Shown here piece after piece: positions 16,723-26,046 of a stretch of 38,866 nucleotides of DNA. This DNA is from Flavobacteriales bacterium (GTDB lineage: Bacteria > Bacteroidota > Bacteroidia > Flavobacteriales_G > JALEGO01). The translations under genes and the position numbers were made by a program. The notes under the pieces are model-generated. The model did not search any database, was not told where the DNA came from, and saw nothing but the letters and a program-made list of their open reading frames with translations. The DNA lies in assembly GCA_020631045.1 (NCBI GenBank), contig JAHDHZ010000023.1:1-38866 (forward strand), in the 5' to 3' direction. How positions within the stretch are numbered: position 1 is the stretch's first letter; each line of letters begins with the position of its first letter.

Positions 16723-17511
16723 ATGAAAAGATTGTTGTGCATAGTTTCTCTTTTTTTACTCTTGCCTTCTTTCACTGAAGATCCGGGTTTGTGTGAGGCA
16801 AAACGCGTTGCTAAATATTATCAGAACAATGTGATTGGTTCTGAAGGATTTGAAAAATGTGGCGTGAAAGTATTGAAGTGGAAATACTATTATGAAGATG
16901 GCACTTTAAAATCTGAAGGCACTTATGACAACGGCAAAAGAGATGGTGCGTGGAAGCTCTATCATCCCAATGCGAAACTCAAAAAAGAGGGCAGCTACAA
17001 GAATGATTTGAAGTATGGTTTATGGAAACGCTACAACCGCAAAGAAGAATTGGTTGAACAAGGTAGTTTCAAGCATGACATCAAAGTTGATGCCTGGAAA
17101 ACGTACTACAATGCTGATCGTCTGGCGAGCGAAGGCAGTTATGATAAAAAAGGGTTGAAAATTGGCTTTTGGAAGTTTTATTTTGAGAACGGCAAGCTCA
17201 AAGCTGAAGGAAATTACGAGAAAGGCAAGCGCTCAGGTAAATGGACACGCTACTATAAAAATGGCTTCAAATGTGAAGAAGGAGCATTTGTCAATGGATT
17301 AAAACTTGAAGTTTGGAAAGAATTCGACAAAAGAGGGGTTTTAAAACGTGAATTGTCTTACAACAAAAAAGGCATTGCTACGGGCTATTGCAGAGAATTT
17401 CATCCGAACGGAAAACTCAGGGCTGACGGCAAACTCAAAGGAGGCAAAAAAGTAGGCACCTGGAAAGTCTACGACGTCTTAGGACAAGCTAGAAAAGTTG
17501 CCAACTTTTAA
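16723..17511 (+). CDS. Exported MORN-type repeat protein (YwqK-like)
   Basis: A signal peptide (about 1-18) precedes about eight tandem repeats of roughly 22-23 residues. Examples of the pattern are YYEDGTLKSEGTYDNGKRDG, FYFENGKLKAEGNYEKGKRS and EFHPNGKLRADGKLKGGKK, each followed by W and an aromatic residue. These are MORN-2 repeats, found in many exported Bacteroidota proteins. Databases often label such proteins 'YwqK family antitoxin'; nothing here supports a toxin-antitoxin role. Its own promoter lies directly upstream. The function is unknown, plausibly a surface or periplasmic binding scaffold. Confidence 0.83.
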   Translation: MKRLLCIVSLFLLLPSFTEDPGLCEAKRVAKYYQNNVIGSEGFEKCGVKVLKWKYYYEDGTLKSEGTYDNGKRDGAWKLYHPNAKLKKEGSYKNDLKYGLWKRYNRKEELVEQGSFKHDIKVDAWKTYYNADRLASEGSYDKKGLKIGFWKFYFENGKLKAEGNYEKGKRSGKWTRYYKNGFKCEEGAFVNGLKLEVWKEFDKRGVLKRELSYNKKGIATGYCREFHPNGKLRADGKLKGGKKVGTWKVYDVLGQARKVANF

Positions 17512-17587
17512 AAATCTATTTAAACTACTGTAACAAAACCTTGTTTTTTACGTCTAAAGAAGCTAAACACACAAGTTTCTTTAAACA

Positions 17588-20353
17588 ATGAAAAACATAT
17601 TCTTTACCGTCTTACTAGCTTTTACTACAGTTTTCTCAACACACAAGACTTATGCTCAAGCAGGTAATTTCACCTTTGTAGATGTCAATGGCAACTCTCA
17701 TGACCTCTACGCTTACCTCTCTCAAGGTAAACTTGTCTTTATAGAAGCCTGGAGCACTACTTGTGGTATTTGTATGTATAACATTCAACATGTAGAACAG
17801 TTGTACCAAGATTACAATCAAAACAACGGTGATGTGGTAGTCTTGAGTTTAGAGATCAATGCACATGACGACCAAGACATTATTGATGTTTTGGGCGGAA
17901 ACAATTCTTACGGAAACATAGGCAACTACCCAGGAATTGGCGGAGAAAACAATACTTACCCTCCTTTTACTGGTGGATTTAGTGTGAACTATTATCACAG
18001 TCAAAATTTATCAGCTCATTCAGGAGGCAGTGGTTTGAGTAAAACCTACATCATCAAACCAGGCCCTGGCAACGATGCCACTCAAAACGAAGTTGTTTAC
18101 GGACATTCTGGCTTGTATTCTCCAGGAAATTTATACACAAATGTAAAACCAATTTTAGATTCTTTGATCAATGCACAAGGTGGTGGAGGCAGTTCAAATC
18201 CTCCTGCTGATTGTTCTACATTGATTGTCAATGCTGGTGCTGATGCTACCATTACACAAGGCCAAACAGCTAATTTAGGCGGTAGTCCTTCTGCATCTGG
18301 AGGATACGGCTCTTATAGTTATGCTTGGACGCCTTCTAACAGTTTAAACGCAGCAACTGTTTCAAATCCTATTGCTAGCCCTAGCGCTTCTCAATGTTAC
18401 ACCCTTCAAGTAACAGATGATTCTGCCTGTGTGCAAACAGCTCAGGTATGTATCACTGTAAACCCTGACTGTAGTACCATAAATGCTGATGCAGGTGCGA
18501 ATCAAACGATTGTAGATGGCCAATCTACAAGTATTGGAGCAGCCCCGACTGGCAGTGGCGGTCAAACTCCCTACACCTATAACTGGTCAAATTCATCAAG
18601 CTTATCTAGTGCTACTGTTGCCAATCCTTTGGCGAGTCCCACTTCAAATCAATGTTATGCCCTTACCGTTACTGATGCCAATGGCTGTAGCGCAACTGAC
18701 CAGGTATGTGTAAATGTGAGTGCCAACTGTAACAGCCTTCAACTCGATGCCGGAACAGGTTCTACTATCGATGAAGGATCAAGCGTTTCATTGGGAGGCT
18801 CTCCTACAGCTCAATCTGGGTACGCGCCCTACACGTTCCAATGGACTCCGAGCTCCACCCTCAACAATTCAAGCTCCTCCAACCCCGTAGCCACCCCCTC
18901 TAGCTCAACTTGTTACTTTGTTACAGTCACCGACAATCAAGGTTGTTCTGCAAGCGATTCTATATGCATTACAGTACAACCCAATGTAAATTGCAATGCT
19001 TTAACAGCTGATGCAGGACAAAATACCACCATCAATCAAGGACAATCTTATGTTATTGGAGGGGTACCCGCAGTAAATGGCGGAACAGCACCTTATGTTT
19101 ACAGTTGGTCAAATGCCAGCAGCTTAAATGCCTCAAACATTGCTAATCCTAGTGCTACTCCTACTACAAATACTTGCTACACTTTACAAGTGACAGATGC
19201 CAATAACTGTAGTGCTACAGACCAAGTGTGCATTGATGTGAATGTTCCTGTAGATTGCTCAACACTATCAGCCAATGCTGGAAATGATGCTACAATTACT
19301 CAAGGAAATTCTATCAATTTAGGTGGTGTTCCTAGTGCAAGTGGCGGACTAGCTCCTTACAGCTATCTTTGGTCACCCGCCTCATCGATCACTAATAGTG
19401 CCAGCTTTGCAAACCCTAATGCTTCACCTGCGAGCAATACGTGCTACACCCTACAGGTAACCGATGCAAATGGATGTCAGAGTAGTGATACCATATGTAT
19501 TACTGTAAATGCAGCTATTGACTGTAGCAGTTTAATGGTGAACGCTGGTCAAAATACCTCTATAGATTTAGGTGATACTGCAAGTCTTGGAGGAAATCCT
19601 AGCGCAAGTGGTGGATACGCTCCTTACACTTACAGTTGGAGTGGAGCAAGCATTGCCTCATCAAATTCAGCTGCAAGTGTTTTAGTAAATCCATCCAGCA
19701 ACGCCTGTTATCAATTGAACGTTACTGATAACCAAGGATGTACTGGTTCTGACTCTGTGTGTGTCGACGTACAGACTGCTGCCCCTCCAAGTATGCTGAC
19801 TGAACTTGATGGCCAATACTGTAACAGTACGGTAGGTGCAAATGACATCATACACTGTGTTGAAGTATCAAATGCCACAGCCTATCAATGGAGAGTTACC
19901 AATACTTCTAATAACCAGGTACATGAATATACAAGAGTTATTCCGCACACTGGTTTTGAGCTTGGGTGGATTCAAAACATTCAGCCTAATTTCAACTACA
20001 ACATAGCTGTAAGAGCTGAAGTAAATGGCGTAATGGGCAATTACGGAAATGAATGTGCTGTGTATTTGGCTGACCTTTCTTCAAGTACGCACGTAAGTCT
20101 TGATCAGTTAAATACGATTAATGTCTACCCTAACCCTGCACGAGAAACACTCTATTTTGACCTAACCAATCAAAATATGAACATGCCATTCGCTGTGCTA
20201 AAAAATATTATCGGACAAACTGTTATGCAACAACAAGTTAACAATGGAATCAACGAAATACAACTCAATCAAGAGCTTGAATCTGGCATGTATGTTTTAG
20301 AAATTAGAGATCAAGGTCAGGTGCTGTTCTCTAAAAAAGTGATGATTCAATAA
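17588..20353 (+). CDS. T9SS-secreted protein: thioredoxin-like domain, six Ig-like repeats, sorting domain
   Basis: A 921-residue modular secreted protein. A signal peptide (about 1-24, ending TYAQ) leads into a thioredoxin/redoxin-like domain (about 25-195) with the CxxC in WSTTCGIC (C59, C62). From residue 209 to about 732 there are six tandem repeats of 86-89 residues. Each opens with a Cys (for example CSTLIVNAGADATITQG) and contains GYxPYxYxW-like, CYTLQVTD and CIxV segments. The C terminus (about 840-921), with VYPNPARETLYFDL and LESGMYVLEIRDQGQ, is a type A T9SS sorting domain. The protein should be exported across both membranes and attached to the surface or released. A CxxC redox domain on a secreted repeat protein is unusual. 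No promoter is evident. Confidence 0.9.
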   Translation: MKNIFFTVLLAFTTVFSTHKTYAQAGNFTFVDVNGNSHDLYAYLSQGKLVFIEAWSTTCGICMYNIQHVEQLYQDYNQNNGDVVVLSLEINAHDDQDIIDVLGGNNSYGNIGNYPGIGGENNTYPPFTGGFSVNYYHSQNLSAHSGGSGLSKTYIIKPGPGNDATQNEVVYGHSGLYSPGNLYTNVKPILDSLINAQGGGGSSNPPADCSTLIVNAGADATITQGQTANLGGSPSASGGYGSYSYAWTPSNSLNAATVSNPIASPSASQCYTLQVTDDSACVQTAQVCITVNPDCSTINADAGANQTIVDGQSTSIGAAPTGSGGQTPYTYNWSNSSSLSSATVANPLASPTSNQCYALTVTDANGCSATDQVCVNVSANCNSLQLDAGTGSTIDEGSSVSLGGSPTAQSGYAPYTFQWTPSSTLNNSSSSNPVATPSSSTCYFVTVTDNQGCSASDSICITVQPNVNCNALTADAGQNTTINQGQSYVIGGVPAVNGGTAPYVYSWSNASSLNASNIANPSATPTTNTCYTLQVTDANNCSATDQVCIDVNVPVDCSTLSANAGNDATITQGNSINLGGVPSASGGLAPYSYLWSPASSITNSASFANPNASPASNTCYTLQVTDANGCQSSDTICITVNAAIDCSSLMVNAGQNTSIDLGDTASLGGNPSASGGYAPYTYSWSGASIASSNSAASVLVNPSSNACYQLNVTDNQGCTGSDSVCVDVQTAAPPSMLTELDGQYCNSTVGANDIIHCVEVSNATAYQWRVTNTSNNQVHEYTRVIPHTGFELGWIQNIQPNFNYNIAVRAEVNGVMGNYGNECAVYLADLSSSTHVSLDQLNTINVYPNPARETLYFDLTNQNMNMPFAVLKNIIGQTVMQQQVNNGINEIQLNQELESGMYVLEIRDQGQVLFSKKVMIQ
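18212..19783 (+). repeat. Six tandem coding repeats (258-267 bp units)
   Basis: Within the T9SS protein the units begin at 18212, 18470, 18728, 18992, 19256 and 19523, each at the codon for the leading Cys. Unit length is 258, 258, 264, 264 and 267 bp, and the last unit ends near 19783. Conserved parts encode NAG/DAG, GGxPSASGGxxPYxYxW, NPxAxPxxxxCYTLQVTD and a closing VCIxV. DNA identity is patchy, indicating an old duplication rather than recent expansion. Confidence 0.85.
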
Positions 20354-20379
20354 ACCTTAATCAGATTATAAACAGCTTC

Positions 20380-22992
20380 TTATTCTTTGATGATTTTGAA
20401 GACTTGTTTTCTCTGAGCTGAATAAACCACAAGCGTATAGATCCCCTGACTAAGATTTGAACTATTTAATTGTTCTTGCTTACTACTTAAAGATTTGTCG
20501 ACAACCAATGCCCCTGTGATGTCAAAGATTTGAGCATTGGTCAGATTTTCTTCAATACTTTTTAATTGTATAATCGATTTAGTTGGATTAGGAAAAACCT
20601 GAATTTGGCCTGTACTCAAACTTTGTTCAACACTGTTGGGATACGCAATAAAACAAGTGTATAGCTCCCAATTGGTAAGTTCACCTCCATCGCCTGAAGC
20701 CTGGTCATCTATGTACAGTTTCCAAGTACCAGAAAGGGGTTTGTTTGAGAATATATCTAAGGCATCTGAAGCAAAAACAGTTTGCCCATCATCAAAAGGA
20801 CAAGCAATGTTCGCTAAAGCCAAATCAGAAAATGAAACATTGAAATTAAAACTACTCCCTCCGCAAATATCAGCAAACAAAGTAGCTTGTGTTTGGTCAG
20901 GATGTTCTAAATACAAATGTAAATCTGCCATAAATGTATGATTTCCTGTTACATTGCGCACCTCAATTTTTGAAATTGTTCCTGATTGACCAATTGGCAA
21001 TTCAGATATGTTCATATTGGCAGGACCTGATGATATGAGTAGCGGCAAATCTGTAGCTGAATAACTCACACATAACTCATTGGCTGTAGTAAAACTGATC
21101 AGCTCTGAAAAATTAGATTGTGCACATTTGTTTTGTGACAACACACGTGCGTAATACTGTGTATTTGCCTGTAAACCAGCTAAACAATTTGAATCAGACA
21201 CTAGAGTGTCTAAAAAGAGATTTGAAAACATCGAATCTAATGCAATTTGTAATCGATATTGCTCAGTAGTTTGAACAGCATTCCAAGTTAATTGAAGTGT
21301 GGTAAGTACATTTTCTTGTTGATTTGCAGGAAAAGTAAATGTTGTTGAAGGCAACTGATCTTCTAAGAGATAGACTGATAATACTTCTGTATAGGTTTCT
21401 GACGAATCACTAGCCTGAATTAAAATATCATTTTGCCCAAAATTCAGTGAACTTGTTTCTATGTTTAATTGTGTGCTCAAGCCAACCTGTAAGGTATCGT
21501 CTTGAAATGCATAAACAATAGAGGTGTCTTGAAGGCTTAAATAAACAGTGTCTGAAAAATTCACGCCAGCTGTAATGTCTATCACTAAAGTGCTGTCTTG
21601 ACAAACTACGTTTAATGATGGGCTGAGTGAGAACAACAGGCAAGAGGTATTGAATTTTCCGTCTAAAACACTTAGTCCAAGTGAGAGTGGATCAAGCCAA
21701 TCTTTTAAACGACTGGTTGAATCACCCTGACCTTCCCATGACTTGTGAAACCATCCATAAGCATCTGGATCATCGTTACCACAAGCAGCAGTACCTCCAA
21801 ATAATTGCCCTACAACTCTTTTATCTTGATTAAAAAGGGGTGAACCTGATGACCCACCTTCTGTGGTTCCTAAATCCCAGTCAATGACTTTCAGATAATT
21901 TCCGTTCGCGTTCTCTTGGCGGTTGGCATCAGAGATTACTAAAGCATCATTTTCAAAGCTAATGCGTTTTTCTTCACTTCTAGGGTGGTGAATCGCAATG
22001 GCTGAAGTGGGTACATCAGCGCTTCTATCCCAGCCTGCAAAAAAACAGTTTGCTGTTTCTAATACTGGGTCATCTAATTCAAGTAAGGTAAAGTCAGTCA
22101 GTGATGAAGTTGCTCTTAAAACTGATCCTGAGTTAAATTCTATGAGTTGTCCATCACCATTTGCCCCACTAGCTGCTGATCCGACAGGCCTACAAATACT
22201 GTTCTGATAATTCCAATAAGCTACTAAAGTAGAAGCAGAAGCCGCCGTAAAATTACAATGGTCAGCAGTCATAAAATAAGGCCTACAATCTTGAGCGGTG
22301 TTATTTACCAAAAAACCTGTACAACTTGATACGCCATTTTTTGTAGTTGTTGCAACCGATTGAATGATGTCTCTGTAATTGTCTACTTGTGCAAATCCAT
22401 CAACATCAGAACAGGCTACATCAAGATTGCAACTACCAGAAGCTTGTGAAGAGGCTTTTGCGAATCCCATAAAATCGTGGTTCAAACTTGACAATTGAAG
22501 CTTAACTTGCTGCTTTTGTTGCTGCTCTACACTTAAAATTACATACAGCGCATCTGAATGTACAATGGGTGTCCATAACTGCTGATGAACTTCATTGTCT
22601 TTTGATGTAAAGACAGGAAGTCTTGATTTCAAATCTGCACTTATGATTTCTAAAGATGCAGAGCTAGGCAATCGAAATTGGGTAAATCCAAGGTTTAAAG
22701 AATGTGCATTTGATGAAATAAGTTTGATGACCCAATGAGTTTTTCCATGTTCACCCATGACCCAAACACCACTGTTTAAAGGATTTAAATCTACATGTTG
22801 TGCTTTAGCAAAATAGATTTCTGAGCTCTTGCCTTGACTTGTTCTTCTTTGGAGTTCTCTTTGTTTAAGAATTGCATTGTCTAATAAGGGCGCTACAAAT
22901 GACGGAACCTCTGAAAGATCAATGCCTCTGTAAACTTGAGCATTGAAAGAAATAGAAAAACCCCAAAAACAAATTGCAAAAAATAGACGCAT
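20380..22992 (-). CDS. T9SS-secreted trypsin-like serine protease with P domain
   Basis: An 870-residue secreted protease. A signal peptide (1-19, ending FNAQ) and a long prosegment (about 20-185) precede an S1 domain resembling lysyl endopeptidases. The triad residues are His in FMTADHCN (about H245), Asp in SSLTDFTLLEL (about D300) and Ser in TEGGSSGSPLF (about S382), with many cysteines that probably form disulfides. A fibronectin-like stretch (about 555-635) follows. Then comes a proprotein-convertase P domain (PIGQSGTISKIEVRNVTG to SGTWKLYIDDQASGDGGELT, about 650-775). The C terminus is a type A T9SS sorting domain (FPNPTKSIIQL, LSQGIYTLVVYS). It converges with the preceding gene and has a TATCTTTA near-consensus box upstream (23013-23006). 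Confidence 0.9.
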   Translation of the reverse strand: MRLFFAICFWGFSISFNAQVYRGIDLSEVPSFVAPLLDNAILKQRELQRRTSQGKSSEIYFAKAQHVDLNPLNSGVWVMGEHGKTHWVIKLISSNAHSLNLGFTQFRLPSSASLEIISADLKSRLPVFTSKDNEVHQQLWTPIVHSDALYVILSVEQQQKQQVKLQLSSLNHDFMGFAKASSQASGSCNLDVACSDVDGFAQVDNYRDIIQSVATTTKNGVSSCTGFLVNNTAQDCRPYFMTADHCNFTAASASTLVAYWNYQNSICRPVGSAASGANGDGQLIEFNSGSVLRATSSLTDFTLLELDDPVLETANCFFAGWDRSADVPTSAIAIHHPRSEEKRISFENDALVISDANRQENANGNYLKVIDWDLGTTEGGSSGSPLFNQDKRVVGQLFGGTAACGNDDPDAYGWFHKSWEGQGDSTSRLKDWLDPLSLGLSVLDGKFNTSCLLFSLSPSLNVVCQDSTLVIDITAGVNFSDTVYLSLQDTSIVYAFQDDTLQVGLSTQLNIETSSLNFGQNDILIQASDSSETYTEVLSVYLLEDQLPSTTFTFPANQQENVLTTLQLTWNAVQTTEQYRLQIALDSMFSNLFLDTLVSDSNCLAGLQANTQYYARVLSQNKCAQSNFSELISFTTANELCVSYSATDLPLLISSGPANMNISELPIGQSGTISKIEVRNVTGNHTFMADLHLYLEHPDQTQATLFADICGGSSFNFNVSFSDLALANIACPFDDGQTVFASDALDIFSNKPLSGTWKLYIDDQASGDGGELTNWELYTCFIAYPNSVEQSLSTGQIQVFPNPTKSIIQLKSIEENLTNAQIFDITGALVVDKSLSSKQEQLNSSNLSQGIYTLVVYSAQRKQVFKIIKE

Positions 22993-23048
22993 CTTTAAAA
23001 AAATTTAAAGATATAAGATACGTATTTTATGCCAGATGAACGTATTTG

Positions 23049-24290
23049 TTAAACAGAAGCACTTAATTTTTGCTCAGACTGCAACTTTTTAATAAAGTCT
23101 TTGAGCTTTACAAAGGCCTCAATGGTTTGTTCAACATCTTTAAGACTATGAGCCGCCGTAGGAATTAACCTCAATAAAATCATGCCTTTAGGAATCACTG
23201 GATACACCACCATTGAAGTAAATATACCGTGGGTATCTCGTAGTTCTTTTACAATGATTCTGGCATCTTCAATTGATCCTTGAATGTATACAGGAGTCAC
23301 ACAACTATTGGTGTTGCCAATATCAAAACCAGCGCCTTTCAATCCATTTTGTAAGGCATTGGTAATTTCCCAAAGCTTTGCTCTATAAGATGGATTCTCT
23401 TGAATAAGCTTCAACCTAAACAGGGCACTTTCAACAAAAGGCATAGGCAAAGATTTGGCAAAAATCTGCGAGCGCATCGTATATTGCAAGTGTTGCACAA
23501 TTTCTTTGGTAGATGCTACAAATGCTCCAATGGAGGCAAATGACTTAGCAAATGTTGCAAAGTATACATCAATATCATCTTGAATACCTTGTTCAAAGCC
23601 AGCTCCTTTTCCACCCTCTCCTAACACACCAAACCCATGAGCATCATCAACCATCAACCTAAAGTCATAGTTTTTTTTAAGTGCCACAATCTCTTTGAGT
23701 TTGCCTTGATCGCCACGCATTCCAAAAACTCCTTCTGAGATCACTAAAATACCACCACCTGTTTCGTTGGTGATTTTCTTCGCACGCTCAAGGCACTTTG
23801 TCAAGCTTTCAATATCGTTATGCTTAAAAGTAAACTTCTTACCCAAATGCAGAGACACGCCATCTACAATACAGGCATGAGATTCGTAATCATATACAAT
23901 TACATCATGACGATCAACCAAACTCTGCACAATAGAAACAATGCCCTGGTAGCCAAAGTTTAATAAAAAGCTTGCTTGCTTGCCTACGTGCTTGGCCAAT
24001 TCGTTTTGAAGCTTCTCATGCGATGAGGTATGCCCTGACATCATGCGAGACCCCATTGGATAGGCCAAGCCCCACTCCTGGGTAACTTTGGTGTCATTTT
24101 CTCTCACTTCAGGAATGTTTCCAATGCCCAAGTAATTGTTGATGCTCCAACAAATTACTTCTCTGCCATGAAACTGCATTCTTGGGCCAATTTCTCCTTC
24201 TAGTTTAGGAAACATATAATACCCTTCACTTGATGCCGCATAATCTTTTAAAGGGCCTTGTTTAATCGCGATTTTTTCAAATAAATCCAT
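23049..24290 (-). CDS. Alpha-oxoamine synthase, CapA/serine palmitoyltransferase-like
   Basis: These PLP enzymes condense an amino acid with an acyl thioester, losing CO2. Visible are the PLP-stacking His in YESHACIVDG (about H138), DDAHGFGVLG (D215, H218) and the Schiff-base Lys in FATFAKSFASIGAF (about K249). Also present are NNYLGIGN and SRMMSGHTSSHEKL. Closest in kind are the serine palmitoyltransferases and cysteate acyltransferases of Bacteroidota. It is the last gene of a four-gene cluster containing a CysK-like enzyme, an SDR and an acyltransferase-like protein. The CysK-like neighbour favours cysteate as substrate, giving 3-dehydrocapnine for sulfonolipids. Serine (sphingoid base) or a 2-amino-3-ketobutyrate ligase activity remain alternatives. 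A possible internal promoter lies 22 nt upstream. Confidence 0.85.
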   Translation of the reverse strand: MDLFEKIAIKQGPLKDYAASSEGYYMFPKLEGEIGPRMQFHGREVICWSINNYLGIGNIPEVRENDTKVTQEWGLAYPMGSRMMSGHTSSHEKLQNELAKHVGKQASFLLNFGYQGIVSIVQSLVDRHDVIVYDYESHACIVDGVSLHLGKKFTFKHNDIESLTKCLERAKKITNETGGGILVISEGVFGMRGDQGKLKEIVALKKNYDFRLMVDDAHGFGVLGEGGKGAGFEQGIQDDIDVYFATFAKSFASIGAFVASTKEIVQHLQYTMRSQIFAKSLPMPFVESALFRLKLIQENPSYRAKLWEITNALQNGLKGAGFDIGNTNSCVTPVYIQGSIEDARIIVKELRDTHGIFTSMVVYPVIPKGMILLRLIPTAAHSLKDVEQTIEAFVKLKDFIKKLQSEQKLSASV

Positions 24291-24312
24291 AATCTGTAGA
24301 ATTAAATCAGTG

Positions 24313-24320
24313 CAAATTTA
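24313..24320 (-). promoter_or_regulatory. Possible internal promoter for the alpha-oxoamine synthase gene
   Basis: TAAATTTG on the minus strand matches TAnnTTTG, 22 nt before ATG 24290, in the 39-nt gap after the CysK-like gene. This is the only real gap in the cluster, so separate expression of the last gene is possible. Confidence 0.35.
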
Positions 24321-24329
24321 AGAAACACT

Positions 24330-25313
24330 TTAGACTTCTGAAGCTTGTTTGGGCTGCAAAGTACTTGAAAAGTGCTTGTTAAGGTATTTTAAGCCATGAT
24401 CTGCAAAAATGAGCACAACTTGATCGGTAGTTTTTAATTTAGAAGCATACTGATCTAAAGCATGTAAGACTGCTCCTGAACTACCTCCACAAAACACACC
24501 TTCTTTTTTTAGTAACTCCTGCAAAAGTTGTTCGCTTCTTTCATCATCAATTGTGTACACATGATCAATCAAATCTGATTTAAAAATACTGGGAATAATG
24601 TCTTTTCCTACACCTTCTAACTTGGTCTGTTTTTTGAGCTGATCATTAAACTGACCAGTTTCTACATAAGGCTTTAAAACAGATCCTTTTGCATCAGCAC
24701 AAATGATTTGTATATCGGTATTCTTAGACTTTAAAAAATTGGCTATTCCTGAAATTGTGCCTGTAGTACTTGCACTTGAAAACACGTGGGTTAATAGACC
24801 ATTTGTTTGTTCATATATTTCTTTGCCTGTCGTTAAATAATGAGCCTGAGCATTTTGTTGATTGTGATTTTGATTTAAATAAAAATAAGACGAATTTTGA
24901 TCTGACAAACGCTTTGCCACTGAATAATAAGATTCAGGATGATCGTGTTTCACAACTGCTGGGCACAGTATTACCTCAGCTCCGTAAGCCAACAGTTGAT
25001 CAATTTTAGCTTTTGCTGAACTATCTTTTACTGTCAAAATGCATTTATACCCTTTAGCCAATGCAATTTGAGCGATCGCTAGCCCTGTATTTCCACTAGT
25101 CGCATCGACCAAAGTCATGCCAGGTTTGAGCTGCGCAGTTTTTTCAGCTTGTTCTATAATGTACTTAACAATGCGATCTTTAATTGAAAGAGAGGGGTTA
25201 AAACACTCCAATTTAGCTAAGACCTCACAACCATATTTATCAGAAAAGTAAGGCAATCGTACGATTGGAGTGTTGCCTACCAAGTCTAATATGCTATTGT
25301 AAATCTTAGCCAT
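24330..25313 (-). CDS. CysK/CBS-fold PLP enzyme, candidate cysteate synthase
   Basis: A fold-type II PLP enzyme of the cysteine synthase/cystathionine beta-synthase group. DLVGNTPIVRL is the usual N terminus, the PLP Lys is in NPSLSIKDRI (about K45), the substrate loop is ATSGNTGLAIA and the phosphate-binding loop STTGTISGIANFLK. GVFCGGSSGAVLHAL is the C-terminal PLP motif. There is no regulatory CBS domain. The family makes C-S bonds by beta-replacement on serine derivatives. With sulfite as nucleophile this gives cysteate, the precursor of capnine. Its place between an SDR and an alpha-oxoamine synthase supports that role; ordinary cysteine synthase remains possible. The start overlaps the SDR stop by 8 nt. 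Confidence 0.85.
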   Translation of the reverse strand: MAKIYNSILDLVGNTPIVRLPYFSDKYGCEVLAKLECFNPSLSIKDRIVKYIIEQAEKTAQLKPGMTLVDATSGNTGLAIAQIALAKGYKCILTVKDSSAKAKIDQLLAYGAEVILCPAVVKHDHPESYYSVAKRLSDQNSSYFYLNQNHNQQNAQAHYLTTGKEIYEQTNGLLTHVFSSASTTGTISGIANFLKSKNTDIQIICADAKGSVLKPYVETGQFNDQLKKQTKLEGVGKDIIPSIFKSDLIDHVYTIDDERSEQLLQELLKKEGVFCGGSSGAVLHALDQYASKLKTTDQVVLIFADHGLKYLNKHFSSTLQPKQASEV

Positions 25314-26046
25314 CTAGAGATACTTTTTTACGCATCAAATGTACATAAAGACCAGGGAAATACTTATTCAACACGTAAGATAACCGAGCTGTTTTCCCTA
25401 AAAACAGTCTGTTTTTTCTTTTGATTTGAGCCTGCACCATTTTTTGAGCAACGTATTCAGCGCTCAATACTTCATTTACTGTTTGATTTGATGTTGCTGC
25501 TTTTCGAATATCGGTTTGTACAAAAGTAGGATAAGTCATCATTACATGTAGACTAGGGCGTTCTGCCTGCAATACCTTGTAAAATCCTTCTAAGGCAAAC
25601 TTCGAAGCGCAATAAGCCGCTCTACCAATGACAGGTGCATAACCAGCAACTGACGAAACTACCACCACACTTCCTTTTCTTTGTTCAAGCTCTTCTAAAA
25701 ACAATTGTGTTAAATAAGTACTGCCTTTATAGTTGATGTCTGCAAGGCGCGAAATTTGAGTAACATCAAAACCTTCACCCAAGCGCTGGATGTAGCTCAC
25801 TCCGGCATTGTTGATCAACACATCTATACTTTGAGCATACTTTTCATACAGTGCTTTGCATTGATCTAAATCAGCAACATCACACTGTGCTATTTCTGAA
25901 TTTGGGCCTAAGCTTTTTTGCAGGGCTTGTAATTTTTGAAGGGCTCTTCCAACCAAAACAACAACAAAATCTTCTTTGAGATAAGCTTCTGCCAAAGCAC
26001 GACCAATGCCTCCATACGCCCCGGTAATCAACACTTTCTTTTTCAT
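25306..26046 (-). CDS. Short-chain dehydrogenase/reductase, candidate 3-ketolipid reductase
   Basis: A classical SDR of 246 aa. The cofactor motif is TGAYGGIG, NNAG is at about 79-82, and the catalytic Ser, Tyr and Lys lie in VVSSVAGYAPVIGRAAYCASK (about S132, Y145, K149). Arg in LVGRALQK after beta-2 fits NADPH preference. A C-terminal stretch with YVLNKYFPGLYVHLMRKK is basic and amphipathic, suggesting membrane association. It overlaps the acyltransferase-like gene by 4 nt and the CysK-like gene by 8 nt, so it is in the same operon. The likely job is reduction of the 3-keto group made by the alpha-oxoamine synthase (CapB-like, or 3-ketosphinganine reductase). Confidence 0.83.
   Translation of the reverse strand: MKKKVLITGAYGGIGRALAEAYLKEDFVVVLVGRALQKLQALQKSLGPNSEIAQCDVADLDQCKALYEKYAQSIDVLINNAGVSYIQRLGEGFDVTQISRLADINYKGSTYLTQLFLEELEQRKGSVVVVSSVAGYAPVIGRAAYCASKFALEGFYKVLQAERPSLHVMMTYPTFVQTDIRKAATSNQTVNEVLSAEYVAQKMVQAQIKRKNRLFLGKTARLSYVLNKYFPGLYVHLMRKKVSLDG

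Noticed and set aside
16723-17511. Toxin-antitoxin antitoxin (YwqK label)
   Set aside because: Only exported MORN-type repeats are present and no toxin gene is adjacent; the label is an annotation habit.
17555-17583. Inverted repeat TAAAGAA...TTCTTTA before the T9SS gene
   Set aside because: Seven AT-rich pairs over a 15-nt loop can occur by chance in this composition; no supporting T-run or conservation information.
18212-19783. Recently expanded DNA tandem repeat or CRISPR-like array
   Set aside because: Units are 258-267 bp, diverged, in frame and protein-coding; they are Ig-like domains.
23049-24290. 8-amino-7-oxononanoate synthase (BioF) or threonine-pathway KBL
   Set aside because: No biotin or threonine dehydrogenase genes nearby; the SDR, acyltransferase-like and CysK-like context fits long-chain amino lipid synthesis better.
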